Of a DNA stretch of 64,000 bases, positions 27,410-41,000 are shown piece after piece. Every line of letters starts with the position of its first letter. Position 1 is the first letter of the stretch. Source of the stretch: Ophiura sarsii. Lineage: Eukaryota; Echinodermata; Ophiuroidea; Amphilepidida; Ophiuridae. The notes beneath the pieces are model-generated. The model did no database searches. It had not been told where the DNA came from and saw only the letters and a list, made by a program, of their open reading frames with translations. The stretch covers positions 53,300,639-53,364,638 of the forward strand of contig CM069455.1 of the NCBI GenBank assembly GCA_035610835.1. The letters are read 5' to 3'. The position numbers were made by a program, and so were the translations under genes.

Positions 27410-28456
27410 CAGCGTTCGAAATAGCGGCCATCCGGTCATCCGAAATGACCAAATCTACCGGCGGATGACCAGTTTTTCTTGGCCGATCATCCGGCGGATG
27501 ACCACAATTTTGTATCTAAAATGATAAAATAGTACCAGCAGTTAAACACTGGGAGGCATCGTGTCGGCGCAGAAAGTCCGCCCATAAGCAACACGAGAGG
27601 CTACTCCTGCAGATCCAATAGAGTCGGAGATGAAAGTAAAGAAGAGGATGCATTAGAGGCTATAGACCTGACCGTCCTATTGAGAGACATACTGAAACAA
27701 TAAGTCATGGTCGCAAATGAACCAACCCTAGAAACTGCAAGAGAGGATGACACTGACACAGCTGACGACACCGGCCTGTAGCTGCAGTTGTGGAACTTGG
27801 GATTGAGTCAGATGAGGATGACCTGGATACAGATCCAATTGTTTCATGAGATAAGAGTGACGAAAAGGATCATCCGGATGCATTAGAAGCTGTAAATGAG
27901 GATGACACTGACACAGCGGACGACACCGACCCTGCAGTGTGAAACTTAATGCTGAGTCAGATGAGGATGACCTGGATACAGATCCAATGGAGTCGGAAGA
28001 TACGAGTGAAGAAGAGGATCATCAGGATGCATTTCAGGGGGTACAGCTGGTCATCGTATTGAGAGACGTACTGAAAGAACGTGCCGACTAGAACAAATAA
28101 GTGACTGAAGAAAATTAGTAGTTAAAAGAGATTGTAAAATAAAGAGAAAGTTGTTTATGGAGCATATAGGTTAATTTTTGAGTTGCCGTCATTGTATGTG
28201 TATAATATATATTAAACAATATATATATATATATTTAAAAAAAAATAGAGGTATAGACCTTCCGGAATATTATCGCTACTCTGAGTTTCATGGACAATCC
28301 CATACGGTCATTTTGTATATGAAGACTCGCTTAAAATGTGATTTTTGAGTTTGCCACTGAACAAATTCGGATAACCAAAAATATTGGCGGATGACCAAAA
28401 TCCCAACCTAGGATATCCGGTGGATAACCAATTAATTTTTCTTATTTCGAACGCTG
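27410..28456. mobile_element. Non-autonomous DNA element with hAT-like ends
   Basis: Ends CAGCGTTCGAAATA and TATTTCGAACGCTG (14 bp, perfect), followed inward by CCGGTCATCC / GGATATCCGGTGGAT-like blocks; CAG...CTG ends of this kind are seen in hAT elements. The flanking 8-mers CTCACTCG and TAACATAC do not match, so there is no clean target duplication. The interior carries a degenerate acidic coding remnant with an internal duplication (GAGGATGACCTGGATACAGA at about 27813 and 27963) and a TA repeat near 28215. Confidence 0.65.
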
Positions 28457-29269
28457 TAACATACCAATGCGCAGAGAGATACAGCCCCAGTAAAGTCACA
28501 TGAGGTTGCCCTCGCGTTAAGTACTCGAGTTCAACCTCACCAAAAAAACGGTGCAACAGCTGTTTGACTGTCCGATTTATAATTAAAATTATGGAATAAA
28601 AAAAAAGATTACATAGTGGCCCCGTTATGGTTTGACCTGATTTAGGTAGCGCTAATGAATACGAGTATACGGTGAAAAATTTCAAGAAAATTGTTTGAGC
28701 CCTTTTTAAATTATAGGCATTTTCTACTTTACACACATTTTACATGTAACTCTATGGGAAAGGTGGCCGTTGAGGGCGCTATTATAGTAAATAATAATAT
28801 TCAAAGCTCTATTTCTCAGAAATGGCATCAACAAATATTCTGAAATTTCTACAAAAGATGGCCAGTATATTCAGGTACTTGAATCAGTTAAAACCAGAAC
28901 CGGGCCAGCAAGTTACGGTGTTCTCAGAATAAAACGGACAAATTGTGTGCCGTGCAACAGCCGTGACAGGCATCCGTGGTGCGCAATACGTAAGCTCGAC
29001 CTCACGGCTCTGATTGGCATCATTTGGTGAATTTTCAAGCATGGGTGCAGAGCTGATCGAAGTGCGCCAGCGTATGTTAGACTGTAGCCAGGATAATACG
29101 TGCCGTAGGTCCATTGAACGCGGCTGCCATGCTCTTTTTTGTGGAGTTCCAAAAATACTGATACCACCATGATGGAAATTCAAAATGGTTTCTGTTACAC
29201 ATAAAGAAATAGGGCAATACATTCCGTACCAGATCCAGTTTTAAAATCGATGTCCCTACTGCATCTTAC
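28457..29269. other. Region where the next ATM-like exon would be expected; none found
   Basis: Immediately downstream (- strand) of the last ATM-like exon. I looked for the kinase catalytic loop (LGDRHxxN) and saw nothing. Open frames on the - strand at 28884-29222 do not resemble ATM or any family I know. Confidence 0.5.
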
Positions 29270-32081
29270 CGACATCTTCTTCCTGCATTCCATTGATGTC
29301 CAATCTTGAAGACGGTATTTCTTGTGAGCACCAAATGAAGAGCGCTGATTACCTATGAGGTATTCACCAAGAGGCATGGTTCCTTCGCACCACTCCAAAA
29401 TGCCACTCCTCTGAGATAATGGAATAACCTGAGGAAAAATAGCACAATTTAACAGTGATCCATATATATTTCTATTTATGAAATAAAGAGATAATCCTTG
29501 TACCACTCCAAAAGACCACACCTCTGAGATAATGGAATAACCTGAGTAAAAATATCACAATGAAATATTCCACATTATATTGATTTACAAGAGGAAGAAG
29601 TAATCCTTGTACCACTCTAAAAAGACCCCCACCCTCTGATATAGTGGAATAACCTGAATAAAATAAACAATAAAATGGAATGGTGAATAATAATCTTACT
29701 ATAAATCTGGAAACGGTGTGGGGGTGTGTTTGCTTGTTTGTTTGTTATCCTTATATGGGGGGGGGGGGGGGGGGGGGTTGTAGGGGTTTTATGTGGTTTC
29801 AGAAGTACCGAGGGTTAATGAAGTAATGCGGTTTGAGAGGTAGGGGTTAATAAAGTAGCCACTGTATATGATTTCGGAGAGTTATGATTATAAATCAACT
29901 TGGTTTGTGTGTGTGTGTGGTAGGGGGAGGGGTGGTTGTAGGGGGTTTATGTGGTAAAAAATAAACAATTCTTATATTGCTGTCATTTTGATTCAGAACT
30001 AAAAGAGAAGAAGAAAAAAACCAGCCTGAAATAAATACAAATGCGGACATTTGGGTGACAAAAAAAAAGAAGGAAATTTGAGTTATCAGGAAGATTCTCA
30101 TGCCTGGATGTTTATTTTGGTACCAAAATGTCCCTTAACACTTTCCACGCAGCAGACAGCTGCAGACGACATTTCAATATTTCACAAAATGTTTCAAAAA
30201 TGGCAAAATTATTGTATTTCATTACCATATTCGATAGCCACGTGGAAAGTGTTAACATTATACATATCATCATGATGATTATGATATCAATCACTCAATT
30301 TTCATGTTTCCCTCATTGTGCTTCATTTACTTTCGTTGAGTCATATGCACAAACAATTTTGTTGTAAATAATATGGATGCTTTGAATGTAATAACATTGT
30401 ATGTGATCTTTCATATCAAAAAGACCGGTTGTCAGGAAACCTCATTTGCAGAAAATAGCAAATGAAGATGTTAAAAAACCCAAAGAAAATCAAAAAAACC
30501 CTTATAACCCTTCAAACTGCATAAAATCTTTATTTCATGTTTATCTTCAGTAAGATAACGAACAACTGAGAAACAAGCATTTTAAATCTCATTTTTCATT
30601 TCTGGATAACTAATCTGTTTTGATGTGATTGATCTTATGTTATGATATTAATTTTGTAAAATGTTGGTCTTTGCCTGTACGAAATACATGAAGAGACATT
30701 TTACATTAGATTTCCATTATTTTACATAAAGATGTTACTGCAAGATTATTGCAAGAAGATTGTATCTGATTGCACTGAAGTGGCGATGTGTCTCTACAGC
30801 CTATAGTTAAATTGGTTCTAAAATGGCGAGCCTAATTCTAACAGCAGCAAATACTAAGAGCATAGGTGCACACCACGCTTGCATTGTGCACTTTGCATCA
30901 TGCGCGAGAAACGTGCAAATGCCAATTAATGGACGTACGCTTGGATTACTTTTTCTTTCAGAGACAAACAACACATATTTCTTGCTATAAATTTGAAAAT
31001 GATTGAACTATAGAATTGCACAAATTAACAGGTATGTTTGACCCTCCCCCAATCTTACTCTGTAAGTGCGTATCTGTAGGTTACACTTTCTTGTCTCTTG
31101 GTGGCGCTGTAACAGTTTGTTGACGAGTCCAAACACCTGTTGCATAATGGCGTCTTGTCGCAGGTCATCTTTGCCCTGACGGCGTAAAAGGGAAAAGACA
31201 ATCATCAGTTAGGCAACATTTTCGGAAATTTCAAAACATTATAAAATTCACCAAAATTATTTTTTTTAAAAAGCCCAACCGAACGACCCTACCTGATGAG
31301 AGGTTTGTTTGCCCGTGCAACAGGTTTTTTTTTTAACGTCACAGTTTCAATTCTACAGGCAAATGGACCTCTCAGGCGAGGTCGGAGGTTCAGGTGGTGA
31401 GTTTTTCCCCAATATATTTTTGAAAATGTTTATGAGTTTTTAATAAATTAAATAAACATTTTTGGAATTAAAAAATAAATAAATAAATAAAATACTCTTT
31501 TCTTTGGTGGCTTACAATAAACAATAGTTTAGGTCTTACCTTGATGAGTTGCCGCCTTCTGAATCCATCTGACCCCACGCAGGTCAGATTTTTTGGCAAA
31601 TTTATGCCCCAATGTATTTTTGAATATGTTGAAAATAAATTTAAAAAAACATTTTTGGAATTTAAAAAAAAAAAAATCTTTGGTGGCTTACAAACGGACC
31701 TCTCAGGCAGTGTCAGTGGTAATTTTTTCCCCCAAAATATTTGTGCAAATGTTGGTGAGTTTTTAACAAATTTCATAAACATTTCAGAATTTAAAAAAAA
31801 AATCACTTTTTTTCCCTTTGTCTGCTAACAACAAACAAACATTTGTTTAGGCCTTACCTTGATGAGTTGCCGCCTTCTGAATCCATCTGACCCCACGCAG
31901 GTCAGAATTTTGGGCAAATTTATGCCCCCTGCTAACTTGAAAGTGGGTTCAAAATGTTTCACGTATACAATATCGTCATAGCTACAGCGGGGGTCGACAG
32001 GAATGTCTAGTGTGGGCATGGCAACATCTTTCAAGTTCTTGAGTTGTGTCAACGGTTGGTTGGAGGGAAGCTTGATAGGCT
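29270..32081 (-). CDS. ATM: ATM-like exons, kinase N-lobe
   Basis: Three exons (32081-31858, 31175-31059, 29428-29270). They contain the glycine-rich region and the VAIK-equivalent lysine in RRQLIKG (the residue matching K2717 of human ATM), the DDLRQD motif, and a 53-codon exon from VIPLSQRSG to MECRKKMS. The last exon ends in a good donor (CG|GTAAGATG on the - strand), so transcription is expected to continue, yet no further exon is visible to its 3' side. Confidence 0.92.
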
Positions 32082-35000
32082 CTGTGTAAAAAAAAAGATA
32101 CATTGAACTTTTAACACTTTCCATGCAGCAGGCATCTGCAGACGACATTCCAAATTGTTACAAAATGTTTCAAAATGTCATATTGTTCAATTGTATAACT
32201 ATATTTGTGAAATGCATTGAAATAAATCTAGAGTTGGATTTATAATTGAACGAACATTTTGCGTGAAGCGCGAACAACCATGAGCGTGGACATTTCAGGC
32301 GCGATCATATTCTGGGTGCCTGGTGTTCCTTCAATTTATAATCAGACTATAGTATTGGTTCAGTACTTCTTTGAATAGACCCTGAAAGTTGGGAAATGTT
32401 TACGCAGTTATTTTTTCCCCTTTTGCAGATTTTCAACTGTTTTTTTAATTCACGATTTGTAGTTTCATCCTATAGACCTATAGACGTTATTGGCGCATTT
32501 ACGTCACAGATGGTTTAAGTGAACTGAAAACAAGGCTAGCGATTTAGCCAAGACGAGAGTGCTGTAGTTTTGCAATGGGGTGAACTATGCACTAATCAGA
32601 AACAAATATTCATAGTTCTGAGCTGTTCAATATTTTAAATAACCTTACTACATTCGTGAAATTAACTTCATTTATTTCCACTAGTTTGAAATTATATGTT
32701 TGCTGGTAACCACAACACTATCTAGGAAAATTTAGAAGTTCACAGTTCATTCCATTGCAGTCAAAAGGACAAGATTAAGTTATAATGTTTATCAGAATAC
32801 TAATTGCTCTCAGTATTCTCAGTTGGATTGCCCACCCTCTTTTGATGTAAATGTGCCTATTAAGGGAGTGTTCAGAAATACTTTGGTGGGGGGGGGGGGG
32901 GGGGGGGGGGTTGGCCAAAAAAAAATTGTCGGTGTCTAAACTTTTTTGACCCCCCCTTTACAAATTGACAAACTTTTCTGACCCCCCTTTAACAGGGTGA
33001 AAAACTTTTTTGACCCCCCCCCCTACTGTCAGATGTAGATAGACATTTGACTCAAGTTCTATGACGCTTACACTACAGTCAGAACTGTGTATAGCTGGAA
33101 ATAATTTGCAACATTTCAAATTCACTTGAAACATATCTTTCAAGCCTCCGAATTGTATTTTCGGTGATTTGTATTTATCATGTTATAGCCTTTTTAAAAA
33201 CGGTTTCTTTTTTCCAATTGTAAAAAGTTACTCTTTGTATACAAGTCCTTCTATCTACACAATACTTTCACAAAGATATGCGCGGAGAACGAAAAATGTG
33301 GTCAACTTGCTAGTACAAAAGTAGCGTGCAAACATTTGTATCCTGTTGTTGATCACCCTTACCAACAGTTCTGAAGTAAAAATTGTGGACACTGGTTAGT
33401 CACATTTTGTATAACAAATCCTGCTGTCTGCACGTTGTTTTCACAAAGACACGCGCGGAGTGTGCAGAAATCTGTATAATTTGTTATAGAAATGTCAATA
33501 TTGTAGTATTTCTTGCGCGTAGCGCAGAACATTTTGGTATTTTTCCCGTTAACGACTAGTATTTGGCCTAACTTTTTTTGACCCCCCGCTCAGAAATTTG
33601 GTCAACTGCGTTCAAAATCATGTGTAGCGCGTGGAAATGTGTATTTAACCCTGTTGGCGATCACCCTTATCAACAGTTCTCAAGTATATATTGTGGACAC
33701 TGGTTAGCCACATTTTGTTTAACAAATCCTGCTGTCGGCACAATGTTTTTACAAATATAATTTGTTATAGAAATGTAAATATTGCAGTATTTACTTGCGC
33801 GTAGCGCAGAAAATTTTGGTATTTTTCCCGTTAACGACTACCTATTTGGCCTAACTTGTTTGACCCCCTGCGCAGAAATTTGGTCAACTGCGTTCAAAAT
33901 AACGTGTAGCGCGCGGAAATGTGTATTTAACCCTGTTGACGATCACCCTTATCAACAGTTCTCAAGTAAAAATTGTGGACACTGGTTAGCCACATTTTGT
34001 ATAACAAATTCTGCTGTCGGCACAATGTTTTTACAATTATTTGAGCGGAGCGTGCGGAAATCTGTATAATTTGTTATAGAAATGTCAATATTGCAGTATT
34101 TCTTGCGCGTAGCGCAGAACATTTTGGTATTTTTCCCGTTAACGACTAGTATTTGGCCTAACTTTTTTGACCCCCCCTCTTGAGTAGGTAAAACTTTTTA
34201 GTCCCCCCCTTTTTGAGACTTCAAACTTTTTAACCCCCCCCCGTTTTGGCCAACCCCCCCACCAAATTATTTCTGAACACTCCCTAAGAAAAACATCTAT
34301 ACGCAAAAGAAAGAAATTTGTGCGTTATTATTGTTGCGGCTGGAAAAACGCCTTTGAAAAACGCAACAGCAAAATGCCGCAAAAAACCCTGCACCCTTTC
34401 ACAGTGTTCACAGTATGCCAGACTTACTTGTTTCTTTCTTGTATTGAGACACATCCCAGTACGCTAGTTTAATGTACGCATCAGATAACTTCTCCATTGT
34501 TGATAAGATACGACCGCATCTTGAACCTTGGAGGCGCTCTATCATCTGCTTCGCTGCATCCATACGATCCTTCAGAGATAAAAAAATAGCTATTATATAG
34601 AACAATGGCAGTGGTTTGGGTGACGAAAAAAAACAGCAACACCCTGTTCTAAGCAGAGGTGGCACTAACTTTTAAAACAAGGGGTTCTCAAAGCCCCTGA
34701 CCGCCCCCCCCCGAATTTCAAAATTTCAAAGTCTCAACACCAAAACCAGGGGTTCTTGAAAATCTTGTCCTATAATAAATGACACACTGACAATCCGTAG
34801 TCCTCGTAGGCCTGGCCCGATTGACCAGTCCCGGGAACTTGTAGCAAATAATTATGGTTAGTGTCTAACCGATCAGCTCAAGTTCCAAATACGCCGATCG
34901 CCGATCATTTCCTCTTTGATCGGCCGATCGTGCACGTTACCCGGTTTTGAACTAACACATTTTAGTAATAAAACACAAGGAAATGCAGGCTTTATTTCGC

Positions 35001-38000
35001 TCACTAGTCATGATTGATTTCATAATTTACATTGATACCAGGCGGCATTGTTATATGATTCCTTTTGTGACGTGGTGCACCGAAAGAAATGACAGCTAGT
35101 CTTCCCAGTCATTTTTAATGGCTCCTTTTTGTAACACTCGGCGGCATATAGGAACAAGACTAGGATCAAAAGTGAAGTCATGATTACAATATCTTATAGA
35201 ATATTGCGCAGATCATCTGGGCTTTTTAACATTGTCAAAAATAAAATATAAGCTGCCAATACTTGGGGATTCACCATACTGTTTTTAGTTTATATATAAC
35301 ATATTTCACCAGTAAAATAATACAAAGTCCGACCTATACAGTCGGCAGGGAGGGCTAACTTTGTCGCCAGTGCGTCGCCCCTGAACTTAAGGGGGAATAT
35401 TATTTTGCGCGTGTCGATGGGAAAATACGACTAAGCGCGAAATCTGGTTCTAAGGCATGGATGGCAACGCGAGTACTTTCCATTGAACCATGCTCGTCTC
35501 GTATTAAAATCGCACAACTCAAACACTTCTTTAGTCTTTCACACTGTCATGAACTTCTAATTCTTTTTAATCTAGTGCTTTAGGGCCAGGTTTTAAGGAT
35601 AAGCTCATAACTAGGGTAGAAAAAACACAATCTCATTTTCCCCTACCCCTAAACATATAGCGGTTAAAAAAACCCTGCAATCGCATGTTCTTTCCTACCC
35701 CACTCATAACAATGTGTCCTTAACATTAGATCACCCCTACCCCTATTCCTATCCCAACCATAAGTTGTGACTTATCCGTAATAACTTACCTCATCGGCGT
35801 GGCTTGCATCCCCTGCAGTACGTGATAGTCTTCCAGATGATTTCTTTGGTGCTGTTATGATGGCATCTTTGTTCGCATTGGCTAATGCTAAGATAATATG
35901 CAAGACATGATGAGGATGATCCACAGCACACCTCTCTATAAGCTGTTGAGGAAAATATTATGGTCTTAGGCCAATTTTTGGATCTTTCAATCAGTTGGGC
36001 ACAGTGTTTTTGTTACTTTTTTGCAAAATGTTTGTGATCATTTTGGTGAATTTTTAATAATATTTAAACATTTAGACATCATGGGATTATCAATTTGGGA
36101 CGAAGATTAAAAGATCGATTCCTGGGCCAGTGTGAAAGGTTATTGTATAAGTTGATAAGACTATACAGGCAATGGTAATAAAAGTTGAAGTATTTTGTCT
36201 ATTAATTTAGTGCAAATGTCATTGCCTGTTTATTTCTCCTGATTTTATTTTCCTCTTTGTTTGTCTTATATTTCCTAGTACTATATTATGCTATATTTAA
36301 AGGGTGTGCATTTGTGCAAGTGACGCCTTTTTGGTTTTTGTAAGTGTTTCTCCAGTTAGGGGGTTGCATTCAAAGCCTTAGGTGTTTGGACAAGCATGGA
36401 GAGTCGATTGGTGAGTGACCTCCTCCCCCCCCCCTTACCCGGGCTTCTGACCGTACTATTTTAAGCACAGAATCAGAACTTGTGTCTTGGTTGTCATCCT
36501 GGCTGCCGACTGATACAGCAAGGGATGAAACTTTGGTGAGTGAATGTGGGCCCGTCCCCGGGGACTCTGTGACCTTACCTTATTTAGCACAGAATAGAAC
36601 TGATCTTTATTGTATTTCTTGGTGGTCATCCTGGCTGCAAACCAATACAGCATGGGATGAAACTTTGGTGAGTGAGTGACCTCCCTCCCCTGGGCTTTTG
36701 ACCGTACCTTATTTAGCACAGAATAGAACTGATCTTTATCGTGTGTTTTGGTGGTCATCCTGGCAGCCAACTGATACAGTAAGGGAAGAAACTTGCGACT
36801 TTCAATCTTCTTGGCGGCTTCCTGATATTGAAAAAAAAGTTTTGTCACAAATTAGAGAATACAATGCAGTTTCTTCTTATGTGATGCGATCAAGCCGAAT
36901 GAATCTTATGTCGGGAATATTGATTTTGAGTTACAGGTAAAAAGAAGTAACAAATTCTTATGTTTTACTCTGTTTTCTCAGTTGGTAAACGGTTTGTAAC
37001 TTAAAAACTAGAAGTTCAATTTTAGTGGAGTTTGGACCATACTGTAGCATTTTTCACCTGCTTTAAAATGATGGGACAAATATCAAAATTCAAAACTGCT
37101 GACATAATACTTATTCCGCTTGATCGCGTCACATATTTGGTAGCTACATGACGACACAATTAATGGAACATGGTACCTTTACATCATACGATAAACGTAT
37201 ATTAAAAAGGCTATAAATTATAAAATAGTATCATCCTTTATTTTATTGGTTATTTTTATCTTTTATCATAAGAATGAAGCATTTTGTTAGATTTATGTTA
37301 ATCAAGCAACAATACATCCACCCTTCGGCAAGTCCACTTTTTATCAACGGCTGCTTTAAAGATTGACATTCTTTTACACACACACAGCAACTCTGCATTA
37401 TAAGCAGCAAAATCAGCTAAAAACCAAAATCAAAGTCTCTGTCGACACCCAGAACCACATCTACTATATAAGAAAGTAAAATAAAAGATAAATAGTCCTA
37501 TATAATTGGTTGATGTGTTTGACCGTGTTTTAATTCATAATATCTGTAAAAGTGTTGTAATTTTATTCCATAACAAATTCTGTGTACTTTGCTTCACTCG
37601 AGTCAGATCTATGATTCCTCCATAAATTTCAATCTATAGTCTATCCATCTGAGACCGATCTTCCAATCACGTGACCCAGCCGTTCCATTGACTGGGAGAG
37701 GAGGCTATTTTCTGACGAAAATATCGATGGAATCAGCAGAGTGAAAAACGGCCATAATAAAAAATAATTATGTTACCCACCTACTTTTATTATCATAACC
37801 CAAGTTGTGCCATGAGAGTCAGTTTAATTGACGTTGCAAAGACAGGTAGCTTTCCCTTCCAATTTCTCCATTTCAAAAAATGCTTTCAATTTGGCAAGCA
37901 CTGGCTGCATCTCATCTTTAATGGCCTTATTTGGTGCCAGCTCTACTGTACTACAGGCCTCTATGAACAGGTACATGTAGAGTGATAGACCCCGATGAAG

Positions 38001-41000
38001 ACAACCTTTCATTTTACAAGTCAGAAAATAAGGCTTTATTTAGTTTGTCAACGTTTAAATTGTATAATATTTGTTTGAAAATGAAAATCGTACCTTTCAA
38101 TATTGATACCATATCATTGTAAGCGTATTTGTTGCTTTCTATACTTAACAAGGAAATCTGATTGATTCGGACAAGTAGACAGAACATAGGGATACGGAGT
38201 TTCATATCATTTTACAACCATTTTATCTTACTATAGGCCCGGCCAACCTGAAAATAAACATTATTTACTGTTGGAAATATTACAAGATAGCAAATAAAAT
38301 TAAATGTGGCCTCCTTCATTATGTTAAATGTTAAAAGTCCATCACTTTTGATCTTTTTCAGCTTTGTGATTCTATTCATATGCCAAAATCACAGGTGACG
38401 ATTATGGTAAATGTTCAAAGTCCATCACTTTCGATCTTTTTCAGCTTTGTGATTCTATTCATAGGCCGAAATCACAGGTGACGATTTCAAAGCCTTTTGA
38501 TTTTAGATAATGCGCAAATGGTTCGATATTTGTCTCTCTTTAAATGGTACACTAGACGTAGCTGCTATGTGCATGCGTGTGATGAGAATAATATGCATTG
38601 GAACAGTGTTGTGTGTTTTTGCATAAGGCAGCTTAATTGTTTCAATTCACATTATAGATGAGGTTCGACTGGAGGTTGGAATAAAATGGGATCCCTCGAC
38701 AACTAGCGAATATACGCCAGAAGACAGCACATCTTATTTTTGCTTATCTCCCCTGCCATCCGAGCACCAAAGATCGCTCTTCGATGAATTCACTATAGTG
38801 TCAGTAGTAAATAAGACATTTGATAACAAGTTTGAACTCCCAATGGTTGACAAACATAATCTGTCTAAATTGTAAATTAACCCCTCAAAATTGTTGAAGT
38901 TTGTTCAATCACCTATTTGTGATATGTTCAAATTGTGTGTGCTGTATATTAAACGAAAGCTGATTGGTTTACATTTCCAATGCCACCAAATTTGTATCAG
39001 TCACTTGTTACAACTTACAGTACTGCACCACACACTTGAGAGTTTGGGGTTATCTGAATCTGAATGTGCCAAAAACACTACTGGTTTGTGCTCAAAATAG
39101 AACGTTTCTCTAAATTGGATGTGCCAATTTCATTGCTCAATTTTTATATTTTTAATGATTAGTGCCAAACTTAAATTATGGAAAGCAGGCTTTACTGATC
39201 CTTTTGGTCCTTTCATCTGGACCAGTTTTACATTGGTATTTATTTCCATGTTTTCAAATGTTATGTGTCTCATTGTTATATAATTGGTGCAATGCCTGCG
39301 GATGATGGTGCAAGGCCCATTGCCTACTTGATCCTCTAGTCTGGCTTTATCTGTAAGCTTTTCTATGTTGTTTATCAATCAAATTGGAATGATTAATATA
39401 TACAATGGAAGACTACATTGAACAGACAGCAGTTATTCTTTCGAACTGAATACAGGTGACACATTGAGATTGAGACTAAAAGTAAAGAGTTTATCGGGTT
39501 CGCCGTCAGACAAGTTTTAATCTGTCATGCTTTCGTCAGGATTAGCTCTGACTTCTTTAGAACCAAATTATTATAAAATTACGCAAAACATAGAGATTGC
39601 CACGTCTCTATTGTTATCATCATTTGGGCCCGATGATTTAGAGTAGGTGCCCTTTCCTACTTGTGAAAGCTCGGTGGCTCTGAAAAGAGCCGTTCTGATT
39701 AATTGCTGCTATTCCAATGAACAGAGATGGTGGCTCTGAAAAGAGCTCTTCACATAGGCTGCCACTGGCCAACGATAAATTTAGCTCTAATAGAACCTCC
39801 AAAAGACTGCCCCTTGACATGTACTACAGACTACAAAAAGTCTAATGCACAGTAGTGCGGTCACTGATCTGTAAAGATTGTTTGAGATTGAGACCTTCCC
39901 TTATTCTCAAGCAAGTGGCTGAGCACATGAAACAAAGGGATGATATACACATGCGGTATAAATAGGAAAGTTAAACACATCAACTTTTGATTGAAATGCA
40001 ACAGGATATGAACATATATCACAAAATATCCAAAATACATGTATAGGCATGAAATAGTTTCATCAGGAATTCAGAAGAACATGATAATAATTTTCGTTAG
40101 AAAATTCCAATTAGGAAACTTACTTTTTCCATACGGAAACTTACTTTTTCCACTCTTAAAGACCGCACTAAACTTTCGGTTGACGACATTATGGACCTCA
40201 CTGAATTTATTCTTACCACCACGTATATGCAATCCCGCGGCCAAATTTACAGCCAGAAATTCGGAACAGCGATGGGTAGCCCGGTGTCCCCAATTATTGC
40301 CAACATTGTGATGGAACATCTTGAACAGTTAGCGATTGCTACTGCACCACTGGAGTGCAAACCGCGCTTCTTCAAACGCTACGTCGACGATATCCTGGAA
40401 ATTATCGCCCGCGGCAAAGAAGAGCAGCTCACAGAACACTTAAACAATGTCGACGACACTGGCAATCTCAAATTCACCTACGAATGCGAAAAGGATGGCC
40501 AAATTCCCTTTTTAGACACACTCATCGTTAGAAAGCCGGACGGCAGCGTGAAACTCCTCATATACCGGAAACCCACACACACTAATCAATACCTCAACTT
40601 TCAGTCAGCCCACCCGCTCCATCACAAACTCGGTGTGATAAGAACTCTCCTTGACAGAAAAGACAAGGTGGTAACTGAAGAGGCGGACAAAGTTCTGGAG
40701 GAAGAGATTATCAAATCTGCTCTCAAAACGTGTGGGTACCCGGATTGGTCTTTTAATAAAGTCAAGAAATCAATGTCGAAACCCAAAGCCAAAGTCAACA
40801 AAAAGACGAATGCCTCGGACAAAAAATCGGTAACTTCGGTCACTCTCCCATACATCCAAGGTGTCACTGAATCGGTTCAGAGGATACTGCGCAAACATAA
40901 CATCAGCTCGGCAGTCAAACCACACACCAGTCTCAAAAAAATCCTCGTCCACCCCAAAGACAAACTTTCTAACGAGGACAAGGCTGGCGTCGTGTATGAG

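Noticed and set aside
28884..29222. A downstream ATM-like exon or a THAP-type gene
   Set aside because: The translation (LRHVLSWLQSNIRWRTS) matches neither catalytic kinase motifs nor a clear zinc-binding pattern, and a splice acceptor is not evident.
37824..38205. Open frames on the - strand ([18 protein letters not shown])
   Set aside because: They lie in an ATM-like intron, show no homology I recognise and lack splice phase agreement with neighbours.
39130..39378. Open frame on the - strand (82 codons)
   Set aside because: No recognisable domain, in an intron, composition like its surroundings.
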